From: Marivibrio halodurans
Lineage (GTDB): Bacteria > Pseudomonadota > Alphaproteobacteria > UBA8366 > Aestuariispiraceae
Assembly (NCBI RefSeq): GCF_017963645.1
Contig: NZ_JAGMWN010000003.1
Coordinates: 310,001 to 374,000 of the forward strand
DNA length: 64,000 nucleotides
Reading direction: 5' to 3'
Of the stretch, positions 53,073 to 62,604 are shown piece by piece; within the stretch, counting starts at the first letter, position 1, and each line of letters starts with the position of its first letter. The position numbers and the translations under genes are program-made. The notes below the pieces were generated by a model. The model was given only the letters and a program-made list of their open reading frames with translations, was not told the origin of the DNA and made no database searches.

Positions 53073-54422
53073 TCACCCCCCGGGCGCCAGCCTTTCAAGC
53101 GCCCGCTTCCGCCCCATCAGCGGCAGCAGCGTACCGAGCTCCGGCCCCTTCGGCCGCGCCGTCAAGGCGAGGCGCAGCGGCATGAAAAGCCCCTTGCCCT
53201 TGCGCCCGGTCCCGGCCTTCACGCGCTCGATCCAGGCGGCGTAGGTGTCCGCGTCCCAGGGCTCTTCCGGCAGAAGGCGCGCGGCCTCCGCCAGGAAGTC
53301 GGCATCCTCCGGCGCCGCCGCCGGCTCGATCGTGCCATGGCAGACGCGCCACCAATGGCCGGCATCCCACAGGCGCTCGCAATTCTCCCGCACGGCGAGC
53401 CAGAAGGCCTCGTCCGCGCCGTCGAGGCCCATGGCCGCCAGCCGCTCCGCCACCGCCGAATAGGGCAGCCGGTGCAGCACCTTGGCGTTGAGATGCGACA
53501 ACTCCCCCTCGTCATAGCGCGGCGCGGCGCGGCCGAAGGCGGCGAGGTCGAAGCCCGGCACCAGCCCGTCGAGGGTGTCGTCCCCCTCCGGCGCGGTGGC
53601 GGTGCCGAGACGCGCCAGATAGGCCGTCAGCGCCTGGGGCTCCACCCCCTTCTCCTTCAGGTCGCCGAGGGAGAGGGAGCCCAGCCGCTTGGAAAGCTGC
53701 TTGCCGTCCGCCCCCACCATCAGCGGCAGATGCGCGAAATCCGGCACGTCGTAGCCGAGCGCCCGGAACAGCTCGATCTGAACGGCGGTGTTGGCGACAT
53801 GATCCTCCCCCCGGATGACGTGGGAGATGAAGAATTCCCCGTCATCGACGACCGAACTCAAGGTATAGAGCGGCCGGCCGTCCTCGCGCACCAGCACCGG
53901 GTCGGAGAGGTGGCCCGCCTCGAAACGCACCGGCCCCCGCCCCAGGTCGGTCCATTCGATCGGCTGGTCCAGCAACTTGAAGCGCCAATGGGGCGTGCGC
54001 CCCTCCGCCATCAGGGCGGTTTGCTCCTCCGAGGAGAGGTCGAGGGCCGCGCGGTCATAGACCGGCGGCCGCCCCCGGCCGAGCTGGATCTTGCGCTTGA
54101 GGTCCAGTTCCTCCGACGTCTCGAAACAGGGATAGAGACGCCCCGCCTTCTTCAACCGCTCCACCGCCGCGTCGTAGCGGGTCTGGCGCGCGCTCTGCCG
54201 CACGAAATCGTCCCAGTCGATGCCGAGCCAGCGCAGATCCTCGATGATCGCGGCCTCGAACTCCTTGGTCGAGCGCTCCCGGTCGGTATCGTCCATACGC
54301 AGCAGCACCTCGCCGCGCTGGCGGCGCGCGAAGAGCCAGTTGAGCACGGCGACCCGCGCATTGCCGACATGCAGGCGGCCGGTCGGGCTGGGGGCGAAGC
54401 GAACCTTGACGTCCTTGGGCAT
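53073..54422 (-). CDS. gltX: Glutamyl-tRNA synthetase
   Basis: 449 residues. [20 protein letters not shown] contains the HIGH site; [40 protein letters not shown] and the KMSKS-like loop [19 protein letters not shown] follow. The C-terminal anticodon-binding domain is the bacterial type. Many alphaproteobacteria carry two such enzymes, one also charging tRNA-Gln for GatCAB; which one this is cannot be said. ATG 54422. Confidence 0.95.
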   Translation of the reverse strand: MPKDVKVRFAPSPTGRLHVGNARVAVLNWLFARRQRGEVLLRMDDTDRERSTKEFEAAIIEDLRWLGIDWDDFVRQSARQTRYDAAVERLKKAGRLYPCFETSEELDLKRKIQLGRGRPPVYDRAALDLSSEEQTALMAEGRTPHWRFKLLDQPIEWTDLGRGPVRFEAGHLSDPVLVREDGRPLYTLSSVVDDGEFFISHVIRGEDHVANTAVQIELFRALGYDVPDFAHLPLMVGADGKQLSKRLGSLSLGDLKEKGVEPQALTAYLARLGTATAPEGDDTLDGLVPGFDLAAFGRAAPRYDEGELSHLNAKVLHRLPYSAVAERLAAMGLDGADEAFWLAVRENCERLWDAGHWWRVCHGTIEPAAAPEDADFLAEAARLLPEEPWDADTYAAWIERVKAGTGRKGKGLFMPLRLALTARPKGPELGTLLPLMGRKRALERLAPGG

Positions 54423-54439
54423 GGAACTCTTTTTCAAAT

Positions 54440-56131
54440 CTAGAGGATGCGCCGGAAGGCGTTGGTGATGGGATAGCGCCGGTCGCGGCCGAAGGCACGC
54501 GGCGTCACCTTCACCCCCGGCGGCGCCTGACGGCGCTTGTATTCCGAAAGGTCCAACTGACGCCAGACCTTCTGTACCGTCTCGGCCGCGTGACCGCGCG
54601 CGACGATCTCGTCCAGCGACATCTCCCGTTCGATCAGGCAATGGAGGATGTCGTCCAACTTGTCATAGGGCGGCAGCGTATCCTCGTCCTTCTGATCCGG
54701 CTTAAGCTCGGCCGAGGGCGGCTTGGTGATGATCCGCTCCGGCATGACCTCGCCCGCCGGGCCCAGCAGCGCCTCCCCCGCCAGCGCGGCCCCTCCCAGC
54801 GCATCCAGGCCACGATTGCGCAACCGGCAGATCGCGAAGACGTCGGTCTTGTAGATATCCTTCAGGACGGAATAGCCACCGCACATGTCGCCGTAGAGGG
54901 TGGCGTAGCCGACCGACATCTCCGACTTATTGCCGGTGGTCAGCAGCATCTTCCCCTGCTTGTTGGAGATCGCCATCAGCAACAGCCCGCGCGAGCGGGA
55001 TTGGATATTCTCCTCCGTGATATCCGGGGCGGCGCCGTCGAAGATTGGGGCCAACATTGTATCGAACGCCGTCATCGCCGGTTCGATATCGACGGAATCG
55101 AGCCGCGTGCCCAGCTTACCGGCCGCGTCGGCGGCATCCTCCAGGCTCTCCCGGCTGGTATAGGGCGACGGCATCATCACGCAATGCACCCTGTCCGCGC
55201 CCAGCGCATCGACCGCCACGGCGGCGGAAAGCGCGGAATCGATTCCGCCGGACAGCCCCAGCACCACCCCCGGGAACCCGTTCTTACCGACATAATCGCG
55301 CAGGCCCAGCACCATCGCGTGATACATCGAGGCATGACGATCCAGCGGGCGCGCCTTCGCCCCCTCCGCGCAGACCCAACCGTCATCCTGCCGCGACCAA
55401 CGGGTGATCGTCACCGCCTCCTCGAAGGCGGGCAGGCGGTGGGCCAGCGTGCAATCGCCATTCACGACGAAGGACGCGCCGTCATAGACCAACTCGTCCT
55501 GCCCGCCGACCTGGTTGAGATAGGCCATGGGCAAGCCGCTCTCCGTCACCCGGTTGAGGACGAGTTGCAGGCGCGTATCCTCCTTCTCCGCCTCGTAGGG
55601 GCTTCCGTTCGGCACCAGGAAGAACTCGGCCCCGCTTTCCTCCAGGCACTCGACGACGTCGGGGGTCCAGACATCCTCGCAGATCGGCACGCCGATGCGC
55701 ACGCCCCGGAAGTTGATCGGGCCGGGCATGGGGCCCGCCTGGAAGACGCGCTTCTCGTCGAAGACGCCATAGTTGGGCAGGTCGTATTTCGCGCGCGCCG
55801 TCACCACGCGCCCTTCGTCCAGCAGCAGCACGGCATTTTGGATCGCGCCGTCCGGCGTCCGCCGGGGCGTGGGCAGCAGGACGGCCGGACCGCCATCCGC
55901 CGTCTCCGCGGCGAGCGCGTCCACCGCCTCCTCCAACTTGGCGTGGAAGAAGGGCTTGAGGACCAGATCCTCCGGCTGATAACCGCTCAGGAACAACTCC
56001 GGGAAAAGGATAAGGTCCGCCCCCTCCCCGGCCGCGCGGGCGCGGATCTCACGCACCCTGTCCGCGTTGCCGGCGATGTCGCCGACCGTCGGATTCAATT
56101 GCGCCAGCGCGATCGTCAGGCTGTCGGTCAT
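54440..56131 (-). CDS. nadE: Glutamine-dependent NAD synthetase
   Basis: Makes NAD from deamido-NAD, with ammonia from glutamine. 563 residues: the N-terminal nitrilase domain has [20 protein letters not shown] (Glu), [19 protein letters not shown] (Lys) and [18 protein letters not shown] (Cys). The C-terminal synthetase domain has the P-loop [19 protein letters not shown] and [20 protein letters not shown]. The gltX start is 18 bp downstream. Confidence 0.96.
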   Translation of the reverse strand: MTDSLTIALAQLNPTVGDIAGNADRVREIRARAAGEGADLILFPELFLSGYQPEDLVLKPFFHAKLEEAVDALAAETADGGPAVLLPTPRRTPDGAIQNAVLLLDEGRVVTARAKYDLPNYGVFDEKRVFQAGPMPGPINFRGVRIGVPICEDVWTPDVVECLEESGAEFFLVPNGSPYEAEKEDTRLQLVLNRVTESGLPMAYLNQVGGQDELVYDGASFVVNGDCTLAHRLPAFEEAVTITRWSRQDDGWVCAEGAKARPLDRHASMYHAMVLGLRDYVGKNGFPGVVLGLSGGIDSALSAAVAVDALGADRVHCVMMPSPYTSRESLEDAADAAGKLGTRLDSVDIEPAMTAFDTMLAPIFDGAAPDITEENIQSRSRGLLLMAISNKQGKMLLTTGNKSEMSVGYATLYGDMCGGYSVLKDIYKTDVFAICRLRNRGLDALGGAALAGEALLGPAGEVMPERIITKPPSAELKPDQKDEDTLPPYDKLDDILHCLIEREMSLDEIVARGHAAETVQKVWRQLDLSEYKRRQAPPGVKVTPRAFGRDRRYPITNAFRRIL

Positions 56132-56305
56132 CGGGCGTTCCGTCCTCGCATGCGGCCAAGGGTAAGGCGCCCGAGACTACCCCCCGCGCGCGCCCGTGCA
56201 AGGGGGAGATCGGCGCGCCGGGTATCGAACCGCGCAAAACAAGGGGCGCGATGGCCATCGCCACCGCGCCCCAGTTGGGAGGAAAGAACTCTTCTAGGTT
56301 CTGGC

Positions 56306-56854
56306 TTACGCGCGCCAGCGGCGCACCGCCGCCGCGACGCCCGCGCCGATCGCCGCCGCGGCGAGACCCGTGGCGACCGGATGGGTGCGCACGACCTCCT
56401 GCGACTGGGCGACGCCGTTGCCGACATTGCGGCGCACCGCGCCGCTGCCGTTGCGCACCTTCTCGCCGACCTGCCGGGCACGGATGCCGGCGCCCTCGCG
56501 CACGGTCGTCGCGGTCTCCACCGCCTTGCCGCGCGCCTGTTCGACCGCATGGGCGGCGCGATTGTCACCGCCATTGACGGTTCGCATGGCCAGCATGCCG
56601 ACCCCCGCCGCGACAAGGGCGATCGGCACCGCGTTACCGCGCAGGAAATCGCCGCTCTCACGGGCCACGGCGATGACGCGCTCGTTCACGGTGCCGTTGG
56701 CCTCGGTGTCGTGGATATCCGCGCTCGCTCCAGCGCTACCATTGGCGCCAGGGGCGCCGGTGGCCGCGCTCTTGCCCGCGGCCGCCGCGTTGGCGGCATT
56801 CGCCTTGGCCTCGGTGGTGGTCGTATCGGTGGTCTTGTTCATCGTCTTGCTCAT
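56306..56854 (-). CDS. Hypothetical Ala-rich protein with C-terminal membrane helix (YqjD/DUF883-like)
   Basis: 182 residues. A disordered Ala/Thr-rich N-terminus (1-55), an amphipathic helix with a hydrophobic segment (about 76-92), a second helical part rich in Arg and Glu (about 105-150) and a short hydrophobic C-terminus ending in RRWRA. This resembles the ribosome- and membrane-associated ElaB/YqjD type only in layout. Downstream partner of two similar genes. Confidence 0.6.
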   Translation of the reverse strand: MSKTMNKTTDTTTTEAKANAANAAAAGKSAATGAPGANGSAGASADIHDTEANGTVNERVIAVARESGDFLRGNAVPIALVAAGVGMLAMRTVNGGDNRAAHAVEQARGKAVETATTVREGAGIRARQVGEKVRNGSGAVRRNVGNGVAQSQEVVRTHPVATGLAAAAIGAGVAAAVRRWRA

Positions 56855-56857
56855 GAT

Positions 56858-57214
56858 TCAACTCCTCTCTTTCTTGCTTTCCTGATCGCGGCTCCGTGCC
56901 CGGGTCAGGAACACGGCACGGCAGAGAACGGCGGCCAGCACCAGGGCCCCGGCGGTGACAAGCGCCGCCGCCCAGCCCGGCGCGACCATCGAAACGGCCG
57001 CGAAAACCGCGAAGGACATCCATCCGACGGCGACAGCCGACAGAAGCAACACGAACCCGCGAGCCAGAAGCCGGTCCGCCGCGGCGTCCAACCGCGCCGA
57101 CAACCGGTCCCCCGCCGCGTCCAGGCCCGCATCGACGCCACGGAGTAGCTCCGTGGACGCACCGCGCGCCATGGCCGCCAAGGTCGACTCACGCCGTTCC
57201 TGCTGGTCCGCCAC
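56858..57214 (-). CDS. Small membrane protein, YqjE / phage-holin-like
   Basis: 118 residues from GTG 57214, which lies 2 bp after the stop of the upstream gene. A helical N-terminal part with repeated RLDAAADRL pattern, then two long membrane helices (about 50-72 and 78-98) and a basic tail (TRARSRDQESKKERS). This is the layout of YqjE/holin-superfamily proteins, which are membrane stress proteins. The downstream gene starts 4 bp away. Confidence 0.65.
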   Translation of the reverse strand: MADQQERRESTLAAMARGASTELLRGVDAGLDAAGDRLSARLDAAADRLLARGFVLLLSAVAVGWMSFAVFAAVSMVAPGWAAALVTAGALVLAAVLCRAVFLTRARSRDQESKKERS

Positions 57215-57216
57215 CG

Positions 57217-57720
57217 TCAGGCCGCCTTCGAACCCGAATTCCCGCTCGGGTCCGTCGTCTTCACCTCGCCGGAGGGCCCGCCCGTGGCTTGGGCTTTCTC
57301 CCCCTCCCCGCTCCTCGCGGCGAAAGGGACCAGCGATTGCCCCGATTGCAGACGCCACATCACGGCCGCGCCGATCGCCGCCGCGCCACCGACGAAGAGC
57401 GCCGGGTTGCGGCGCGCCATGTCCTCGGCGGTGGCGAGCAGCCGGTTGGGCCCGCTGCGCGCCATGTCGTTGGCATAATCCTGAAGCCATTGCGCGGCGG
57501 TCTCCGCAGCCTTCGCGGCTTCGTCCCGCTTCGCTCGGGACAGGCTATCCCGGGCGGCGCCGACGGCCTCGGACGCGTCCAGCATGCCCGAGACGAGGGC
57601 CCGCTGACGATCCGCGAACACGGCTTCCAGCGCCGCGGTCGCCACCGCCTCGAACCCGTCGCGCGTCGGCGCGCCCGGTTCTGCCGTCCTGTCGGTGCGG
57701 TCCCTACTCGAATCGTCCAT
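57217..57720 (-). CDS. YqjD-like tail-anchored helical protein
   Basis: 167 residues from ATG 57720, with GGAGG upstream. Long Ala-rich amphipathic helices (about 20-90), AEDMARRNPALFVGGAAAIG then AAVMWRL at about 108-134 (membrane anchor), and a disordered C-terminus. First gene of a three-gene operon with yqjE-like and Ala-rich partners, similar in order to yqjD-yqjE of enterobacteria. Role unknown; the E. coli counterparts respond to osmotic stress and stationary phase. Confidence 0.65.
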   Translation of the reverse strand: MDDSSRDRTDRTAEPGAPTRDGFEAVATAALEAVFADRQRALVSGMLDASEAVGAARDSLSRAKRDEAAKAAETAAQWLQDYANDMARSGPNRLLATAEDMARRNPALFVGGAAAIGAAVMWRLQSGQSLVPFAARSGEGEKAQATGGPSGEVKTTDPSGNSGSKAA

Positions 57721-57932
57721 GTCATTCCTCCATGACTGATTCCGAATGCGTCCGGCATGCTTCATCTTGTTCCTCGCTACAGGGCCGGCCGCCTTGTTGC
57801 TTAGGGCAGCTAAGTATTGTTCCTTCCCGAAACAACCGTTCGTTCGTCATTTTCCAGTCCCGGCACGTGCCCAGGGCGCCATTGGCACATGCAAGATATT
57901 GAGACGGATGAGTAAATTACCCTGGGAGAAAT

Positions 57933-58931
57933 ATGGGCAATTCCATGACGGAGACCGTCAATCCGCGCCCCTCCACCATCGGCGCATCATTGACTCCCCA
58001 TCGCTCGTTCGCGCCATTCACCCTTGGCACGATCGGCAGGCGCGACCTAAAGTCGGGTGAATTCAGTAGGGCACGCGAACGGGCATGGGGTGAAATGCAA
58101 GCGCGGGACACGAAGCCGAAAGGCTCCGACAAGGCAGCAACCGGACATGAAGGGCTGAGCCGCCTGACGACGGAAATTCTCGACCTTTTCATGAACCGCG
58201 TCAGCGACGCGGTCGCGCGCACCGGTGTCTCCACCATCGACCCGGAGGCGCTGCAGCAGATCGCCGACCGGATCGCGAGGGGCCGTGACCCCGCGCTCGC
58301 CATGATCTACGAGCGCAACTGGGGCCAGTTACAGCAAACCTTCGAACAGGCATTCTGGGCGCGCATGCGCAAATTTCCGCTGGAACGCCTGATCGTCTCG
58401 ACCTTCGAGCCACTGCTGGCCCCGCGCGACGCCGCCCCCGTGCGGGGCCGCACGCTGTCGCGCCGGGTCATCCCGGCCACCATCGGCGCGCTGCATCAGA
58501 TGATCGGCCCGGACCTGTTCGAGGAATACGAGGCCCGTGCCCGCGACCTGGTCGAGGCGGTGCGCACGATCGAGGGCGACGAAGGCGCCTGGCCGCGCCT
58601 CTATCACCACCCCCAGGCGCAAATCCTGGTCAGTGATATCCTGGTCTATATCGCGCGTTATTTCACCGACGTGCCGAAGCGCCGGCAATGGATGGTGGAT
58701 TTCATGGATCGCAGCCTGCCGGCCGCGCAGAACGATAGCGAGCGCGATTGGGCCTTCGGCGACCGTGAGTTCCATCTGCTGATCGGGGGGCTTTTCGGCG
58801 CGCTCGCCCTGCAATTGGAGGATCCGGCGCAACGCGCCCGCCTCGTCCGCCGCTATGGCGACGAGAATGTCCGGTTGGTCGAGGAGGTGCTGACCGCGAT
58901 CGACCGGGACCGGCACGCCATCGCCCGCTGA
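57933..58931 (+). CDS. Conserved hypothetical protein
   Basis: 332 residues, soluble, no signal peptide, largely helical. Blocks such as ERNWGQLQQTFEQAFWARMR, FPLERLIVSTFEPLLAPRDA, HHPQAQILVSDILVYIARYF and RERDWAFGDREFHLLIGGLF-like sequence (SERDWAFGDREFHLLIGG) suggest a folded domain, but no family is recognised. ATG 57933 follows GGGAGAA. Downstream lies a long non-coding stretch. Confidence 0.75.
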   Translation: MGNSMTETVNPRPSTIGASLTPHRSFAPFTLGTIGRRDLKSGEFSRARERAWGEMQARDTKPKGSDKAATGHEGLSRLTTEILDLFMNRVSDAVARTGVSTIDPEALQQIADRIARGRDPALAMIYERNWGQLQQTFEQAFWARMRKFPLERLIVSTFEPLLAPRDAAPVRGRTLSRRVIPATIGALHQMIGPDLFEEYEARARDLVEAVRTIEGDEGAWPRLYHHPQAQILVSDILVYIARYFTDVPKRRQWMVDFMDRSLPAAQNDSERDWAFGDREFHLLIGGLFGALALQLEDPAQRARLVRRYGDENVRLVEEVLTAIDRDRHAIAR

Positions 58932-59645
58932 AGGCGGCCCCGGCTATTCGGAAAAATCGGCGGCGGCTTGCCGGGACGATCGTCCGCCATGGCGTCGATC
59001 ACTTGCCGTTCCGACGCGGCCATCGCGCGGGTTCGCGAAGCCCGCCGCCGCCGCACCCTGGGCATGCCCTACCGCTTATCCGACGCCGCTTATGCGGCTT
59101 GCATGGAAGACGCCCGGCACGGGTGGATTTCGGGCCTGTCCGTTTGTGATGCGCCACGGCGTCACGACAGGCACCACCTCCAGGGACGCTATCTCGGGCA
59201 CCGCATCAGGTAACACCCTAATCAGGTCCCCCCCCCAACAGACGAAGCTGCTGACCGGCCTCCACCGAACGGTTCGCTTTCCACCCTCGCGTGTCCACGC
59301 ACCGGGGAAGCGATGGATGCCAAGCTCTCGGTGGGTGCAAGCGCTCAGTGGGTGGGGGCATGAATTCCTGTTCTGGGAAACCGCGCCCAACCCTAGGAGG
59401 GCAGCCCTCGAGACCCGGCCTCAGCCTCCCGACGGATTTATATATCCTATTATGTTCTCATATATCAGTATAAAGACACTTATCATATTGCTTGTTCCGT
59501 TTTCCGGTGCTACATAAAATCTCACCACGCAACGAACACGCGCCATGAGTGTTCCGCCGATTCGGGCGGACCAGGGCGGCGGCACCCGGCGCGAGCGCGC
59601 GCCGTATCGCGCCGGCACGTGTCATCGACCTACAGGATGGACGCC
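58932..59645. other. 714-bp region before the toxin locus
   Basis: Short open frames are present on both strands but none has coding character. A run of nine C lies at about 59228-59236. The last 200 bp contain an AT-rich island (59438-59520) with a promoter candidate. Confidence 0.45.
59488..59516 (+). promoter_or_regulatory. Candidate sigma-70 promoter of the toxin locus
   Basis: TTGCTT (59488-59493) and TACATA (59511-59516) are 17 bp apart inside the only AT-rich island of the region. The leader would be about 120 nt to ATG 59646. Confidence 0.45.
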
Positions 59646-60981
59646 ATGTTCGATTTTCGCTTGAACCAGCCCCTCGCCCCCTCCTCCAACGCGGACGGCA
59701 ACGATGTCCTCGCCATGAAGGGCGCGCTCGGCGGCCTGGGAGAGTACGAATTGCCCTCCTATGGCATGACCCCCTATCCCGACACGCCGATGTTCGAGGG
59801 GATGAAGCGCTTCCAGAAGAAGAACGGCCTGACCGTCGACGGCATCGCGCGCCCCGGCGGCCCGACGGAGGCCACGGTCAAGGCGCGCCTCGCCCGCATC
59901 CGCCTGGACGGCGACAAGATCGCCTCCGGGGCCAGCGCTTCTTCCGGCAGCACCGCCCGCCCGCCGCATGACCCGAGGGCGGAGGTCGGCGCCATCGCCG
60001 AGAGGATCGACCGGCGTCGGCCGGAACCAGCCGAACCGGGGACGGGATGTCGTCTCGGTCAAGAATGCGCTCTCCTGGCTCGGCCACTATCCCGCCGACA
60101 AGGCAAGGCGAGCCGACCCCACGCCGGACGATGATCTGCTCTGGGGCCTGCAAGATTTCCAACGCGCCTTCGGCCTCGCCCGCGACGGCTTCTCCCTGCC
60201 CGGCGGCGAGACGGAGCGGAAGCTCGATGACCTCGTCCAACCCATGATCCAATTGGCCATTGCGGGTGAATCGGTTTCGCGTGATCAGGCCCAACAAAGC
60301 ACCGGCCCGGTACAGGTTTCTCGCCAAGAGCGTCGTGCAGATCGCATCAATGGCGGCGCTGGGAATGATTTGCTTTTCGTGGACGAAGCAGAAGCGCACC
60401 CCGATCAGGGTTCCGAGTTCAATGGAGAGGATAAGAAAGCCCCACCGCCGTCGAATAGTAATGCACCATCACTTACGAATAACCGAGAGCGTCGTGACGC
60501 GATTCTGAAAGACGTGCCGGCAACATTTCCCATCTCCGAGAATCCAGATGCGGACGGTGATGAACCTTGGTTCGAATGGCCTGCGATGAGCGCGGTTGGA
60601 GACTACAAAGACCTGATCGAACAGGAAGCGGAAGAGGCTAGCGTTGACCCTGATCTCATTAAAGCGATTGTATACATGGAAACTACCCACGGTTACTACG
60701 ATCGTATAAAGGACGCATTCTCTGAGCCAGGAACGCTCCGGCCCATGAATGTAAATGTGGAATATTGGAAAGGTATCGGGGTAAGTCGCGAGCAACTCGA
60801 AGACCCTAAGTTTAATATCAAGACTGGGATCAAGATCGTAAAAGGCATATCGGAACGTCTGAAACACGGCAATGTTCGGAAAATAGCTACCTTGTACAAC
60901 AACCTAGCAGCCGAGAAGGTCACAGATTATGGGGCAAGGGTAGAGAGACTTTACAGGGAAAGACCGTGGGAAAATGAATAA
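59646..60981 (+). pseudogene. PG-binding effector with lytic-transglycosylase-like C-terminus, frameshifted
   Basis: The frame from ATG 59646 encodes one peptidoglycan-binding-like repeat (GNDVLAMKGALGGLGEYELP and FQKKNGLTVDGIARPGGPTE), then SSGSTARPPHDPRAEVG and stops at 60134. The rest lies in the next frame: a second repeat (RDVVSVKNALSWLGHYPADK, FQRAFGLARDGFSLPGGETE), a linker, and a domain DPDLIKAIVYMETTHGYYD, PMNVNVEYW, NIKTGIKIVKGI, ATLYNNLAAEKVTDYGARVE typical of lysozyme/transglycosylase-fold enzymes (likely catalytic Glu in METTHG). Comparison with the copy at 61234 shows a 92-bp deletion after 60014. The C-terminal part and the next gene are clearly AT-richer, a sign of transfer. 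No signal peptide is visible, so export must use a dedicated system. Confidence 0.75.
59943..60252 (+). repeat. Direct repeat copy A within the toxin gene
   Basis: Bases 59943-60014 match 61234-61305 with one mismatch, and 60015-60252 match 61398-61635 exactly. The 92 bases 61306-61397 of copy B are missing here. The deletion ends are both TCGACCGG. Confidence 0.95.
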
Positions 60982-61213
60982 GCTTAGACGATTCTCAGCG
61001 CTGCTCTCCTGCAGTGCTGTAATAGGGACTTTGGTGGGAGCGGTTATGTGTTACATCGCGCTCCAACATGACCCACAAAAATCGTACTCGGATAACTGGC
61101 TCGCCGTTATTGAGTTATTCTTTCTTTGGGCAATCCCGGCATGCCTCGTAGTTCTGCTTTTAGGTGGTGTAATCTATCTTATCGTCGTCCTGATACGAAG
61201 ATTCATGAGGTAG
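60974..61213 (+). CDS. Small two-helix membrane protein, putative immunity protein 1
   Basis: 79 residues. Two membrane helices (about 9-30 and 43-73) with a short polar loop (QHDPQKSYSDNW) and a basic end (RRFMR). The start overlaps the toxin gene stop by 8 bp, the coupled layout usual for toxin-immunity pairs. AT-rich like the preceding toxin domain. No family recognised; the immunity role is inferred from position. Confidence 0.6.
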   Translation: MNKLRRFSALLSCSAVIGTLVGAVMCYIALQHDPQKSYSDNWLAVIELFFLWAIPACLVVLLLGGVIYLIVVLIRRFMR

Positions 61214-62604
61214 TTTTTTGCACCGCGACGTCGTCCGGCAGCACCGCCCGACCGCCGCATGACCCGAGGGCGGAGGTCGGCGCCATCGCCGAGAGGATCG
61301 ACCGGCACCCCGGAAGATGGGACCGGCCAACGGCGGACGACGCGGCCAACCGCGACCGGAAGACGGCCGGCAAGAACCTGCTCTCCCTCTCGACCGGCGT
61401 CGGCCGGAACCAGCCGAACCGGGGACGGGATGTCGTCTCGGTCAAGAATGCGCTCTCCTGGCTCGGCCACTATCCCGCCGACAAGGCAAGGCGAGCCGAC
61501 CCCACGCCGGACGATGATCTGCTCTGGGGCCTGCAAGATTTCCAACGCGCCTTCGGCCTCGCCCGCGACGGCTTCTCCCTGCCCGGCGGCGAGACGGAGC
61601 GGAAGCTCGATGACCTCGTCCAACCCATGATCCAACTCGCCGCCGCCGACGGGCGGGTCAGATCCGATGCCGCGGCCGGTCTTGCCATGCGGAACCGGGC
61701 AACCGGCGATGGGGGCGGCGACGCGAAGAGCGGCCCTTCCAAGGCTGCTGGAAGCGACCCCGGCGCGGTGCAGGTTGCCGATGCCACCGGCCATCGCCCG
61801 TCCGGATGGGGCAACCCGTCCGCCTGGGCGCTCGGAGAGGCCGGGAAACAGGTCGGGGACAGCGTCGGGAATGCGGGCAAGGCCGTGAAAGACGGTGCGC
61901 TGGACGCGGCCGAGGAGGCCTTGCGTCAAGGCGCTGACGCGGGCCGCGCGCACGGCCTCGACAACGCCGCCGACAGCCTCGACCATTTCCTCGACGGCTC
62001 CGGCAAGGACCGCGCCTATAGCCGCGATCAGGCGCGAGAGCGCCCTTTCATCCGGGAGGCCGAGGAGAAGAGCCGGGAACGGTTCGTGGATAGCCTTATG
62101 AAAAACAAAAGCACCAAATTGAAAGGTGGCACGGTGATAAACTACAACTATAGGGATCAGATCATGGACCTGAAAGACGGTGAAAGCCGCCAGATTTTGC
62201 CGGACAAGCTGAAGGATGATTCCCGCCGGGCGGACTATTGGGAGGTCGAAGGAAAGACCTTGGGGCATGTTCTAGGGGGAGATATCGACGAGGCCCTGGC
62301 CTTCGGATCGAACGAACTGACATCCAATCTCCAGGACGGCTTCACCGCGACGAGGAAGGGCGACACGATTACCGTTACCGGGGTGGTCAACCATGAGTGG
62401 AGCGATCGCTATGATTTCGACGGGGAATCCTCCCCCGATCCGGTCATGAACAGCCTGCGCGACAGCGGCCGCGCCGCGGAGTTCGACAGCAGGGCCGCCT
62501 GGGCGCAGAAGATGACGGTCCGGCTCAAGATCACCGACGGCGGGCTGACGCTCGATCCCAATTCCGTCGAATGGAGGGATCTGGAAAGCGAGGCCGGGCC
62601 ATGA
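61141..62604 (+). CDS. Orphan toxin cassette: PG-binding repeat plus colicin-M-like C-terminus
   Basis: The conserved part starts at 61234 and repeats the upstream gene; the first PG-binding repeat and a proper start are missing. The only in-frame ATG upstream is 61141, inside the immunity gene, so expression is doubtful and this is probably a silent cassette. It encodes the intact linker, one PG-binding-like repeat, an Ala/Asp-rich linker (about 61640-62000), LDHFLDGSGKDRAYSRDQAR and EEKSRERFVDSLM, then a beta-rich domain with TRKGDTITVTGVVNHEWSDR and YDF. The GVV...DxYDF block resembles the catalytic part of colicin M, but the following His-Arg pair is not seen. The stop overlaps the next start as ATGA. 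Confidence 0.7.
   Translation: MPRSSAFRWCNLSYRRPDTKIHEVVFCTATSSGSTARPPHDPRAEVGAIAERIDRHPGRWDRPTADDAANRDRKTAGKNLLSLSTGVGRNQPNRGRDVVSVKNALSWLGHYPADKARRADPTPDDDLLWGLQDFQRAFGLARDGFSLPGGETERKLDDLVQPMIQLAAADGRVRSDAAAGLAMRNRATGDGGGDAKSGPSKAAGSDPGAVQVADATGHRPSGWGNPSAWALGEAGKQVGDSVGNAGKAVKDGALDAAEEALRQGADAGRAHGLDNAADSLDHFLDGSGKDRAYSRDQARERPFIREAEEKSRERFVDSLMKNKSTKLKGGTVINYNYRDQIMDLKDGESRQILPDKLKDDSRRADYWEVEGKTLGHVLGGDIDEALAFGSNELTSNLQDGFTATRKGDTITVTGVVNHEWSDRYDFDGESSPDPVMNSLRDSGRAAEFDSRAAWAQKMTVRLKITDGGLTLDPNSVEWRDLESEAGP
61234..61635 (+). repeat. Direct repeat copy B, intact, in the orphan cassette
   Basis: Counterpart of 59943-60252. It retains the 92-bp stretch 61306-61397 flanked by TCGACCGG at 61298-61305 and 61390-61397. 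Confidence 0.95.

Noticed and set aside
54590-57148. 852-codon plus-strand open frame across nadE and the small membrane genes
   Set aside because: It runs through three separate minus-strand genes; a stop-free shadow frame, not a gene.
57217-57490. Longer version of the holin-like gene starting at 57490
   Set aside because: It would overlap almost half of the upstream gene; GTG 57214 directly after that gene's stop is a better start.
59092-59517. 141-codon frame before the toxin locus
   Set aside because: No coding character; it runs into the AT-rich promoter island and has no ribosome binding site.
59968-60981. Separate gene starting at ATG 59968
   Set aside because: That ATG lies within the shared segment in the wrong frame; comparison with copy B shows the frame was joined to the upstream part before the 92-bp deletion, so one broken gene is the better reading.
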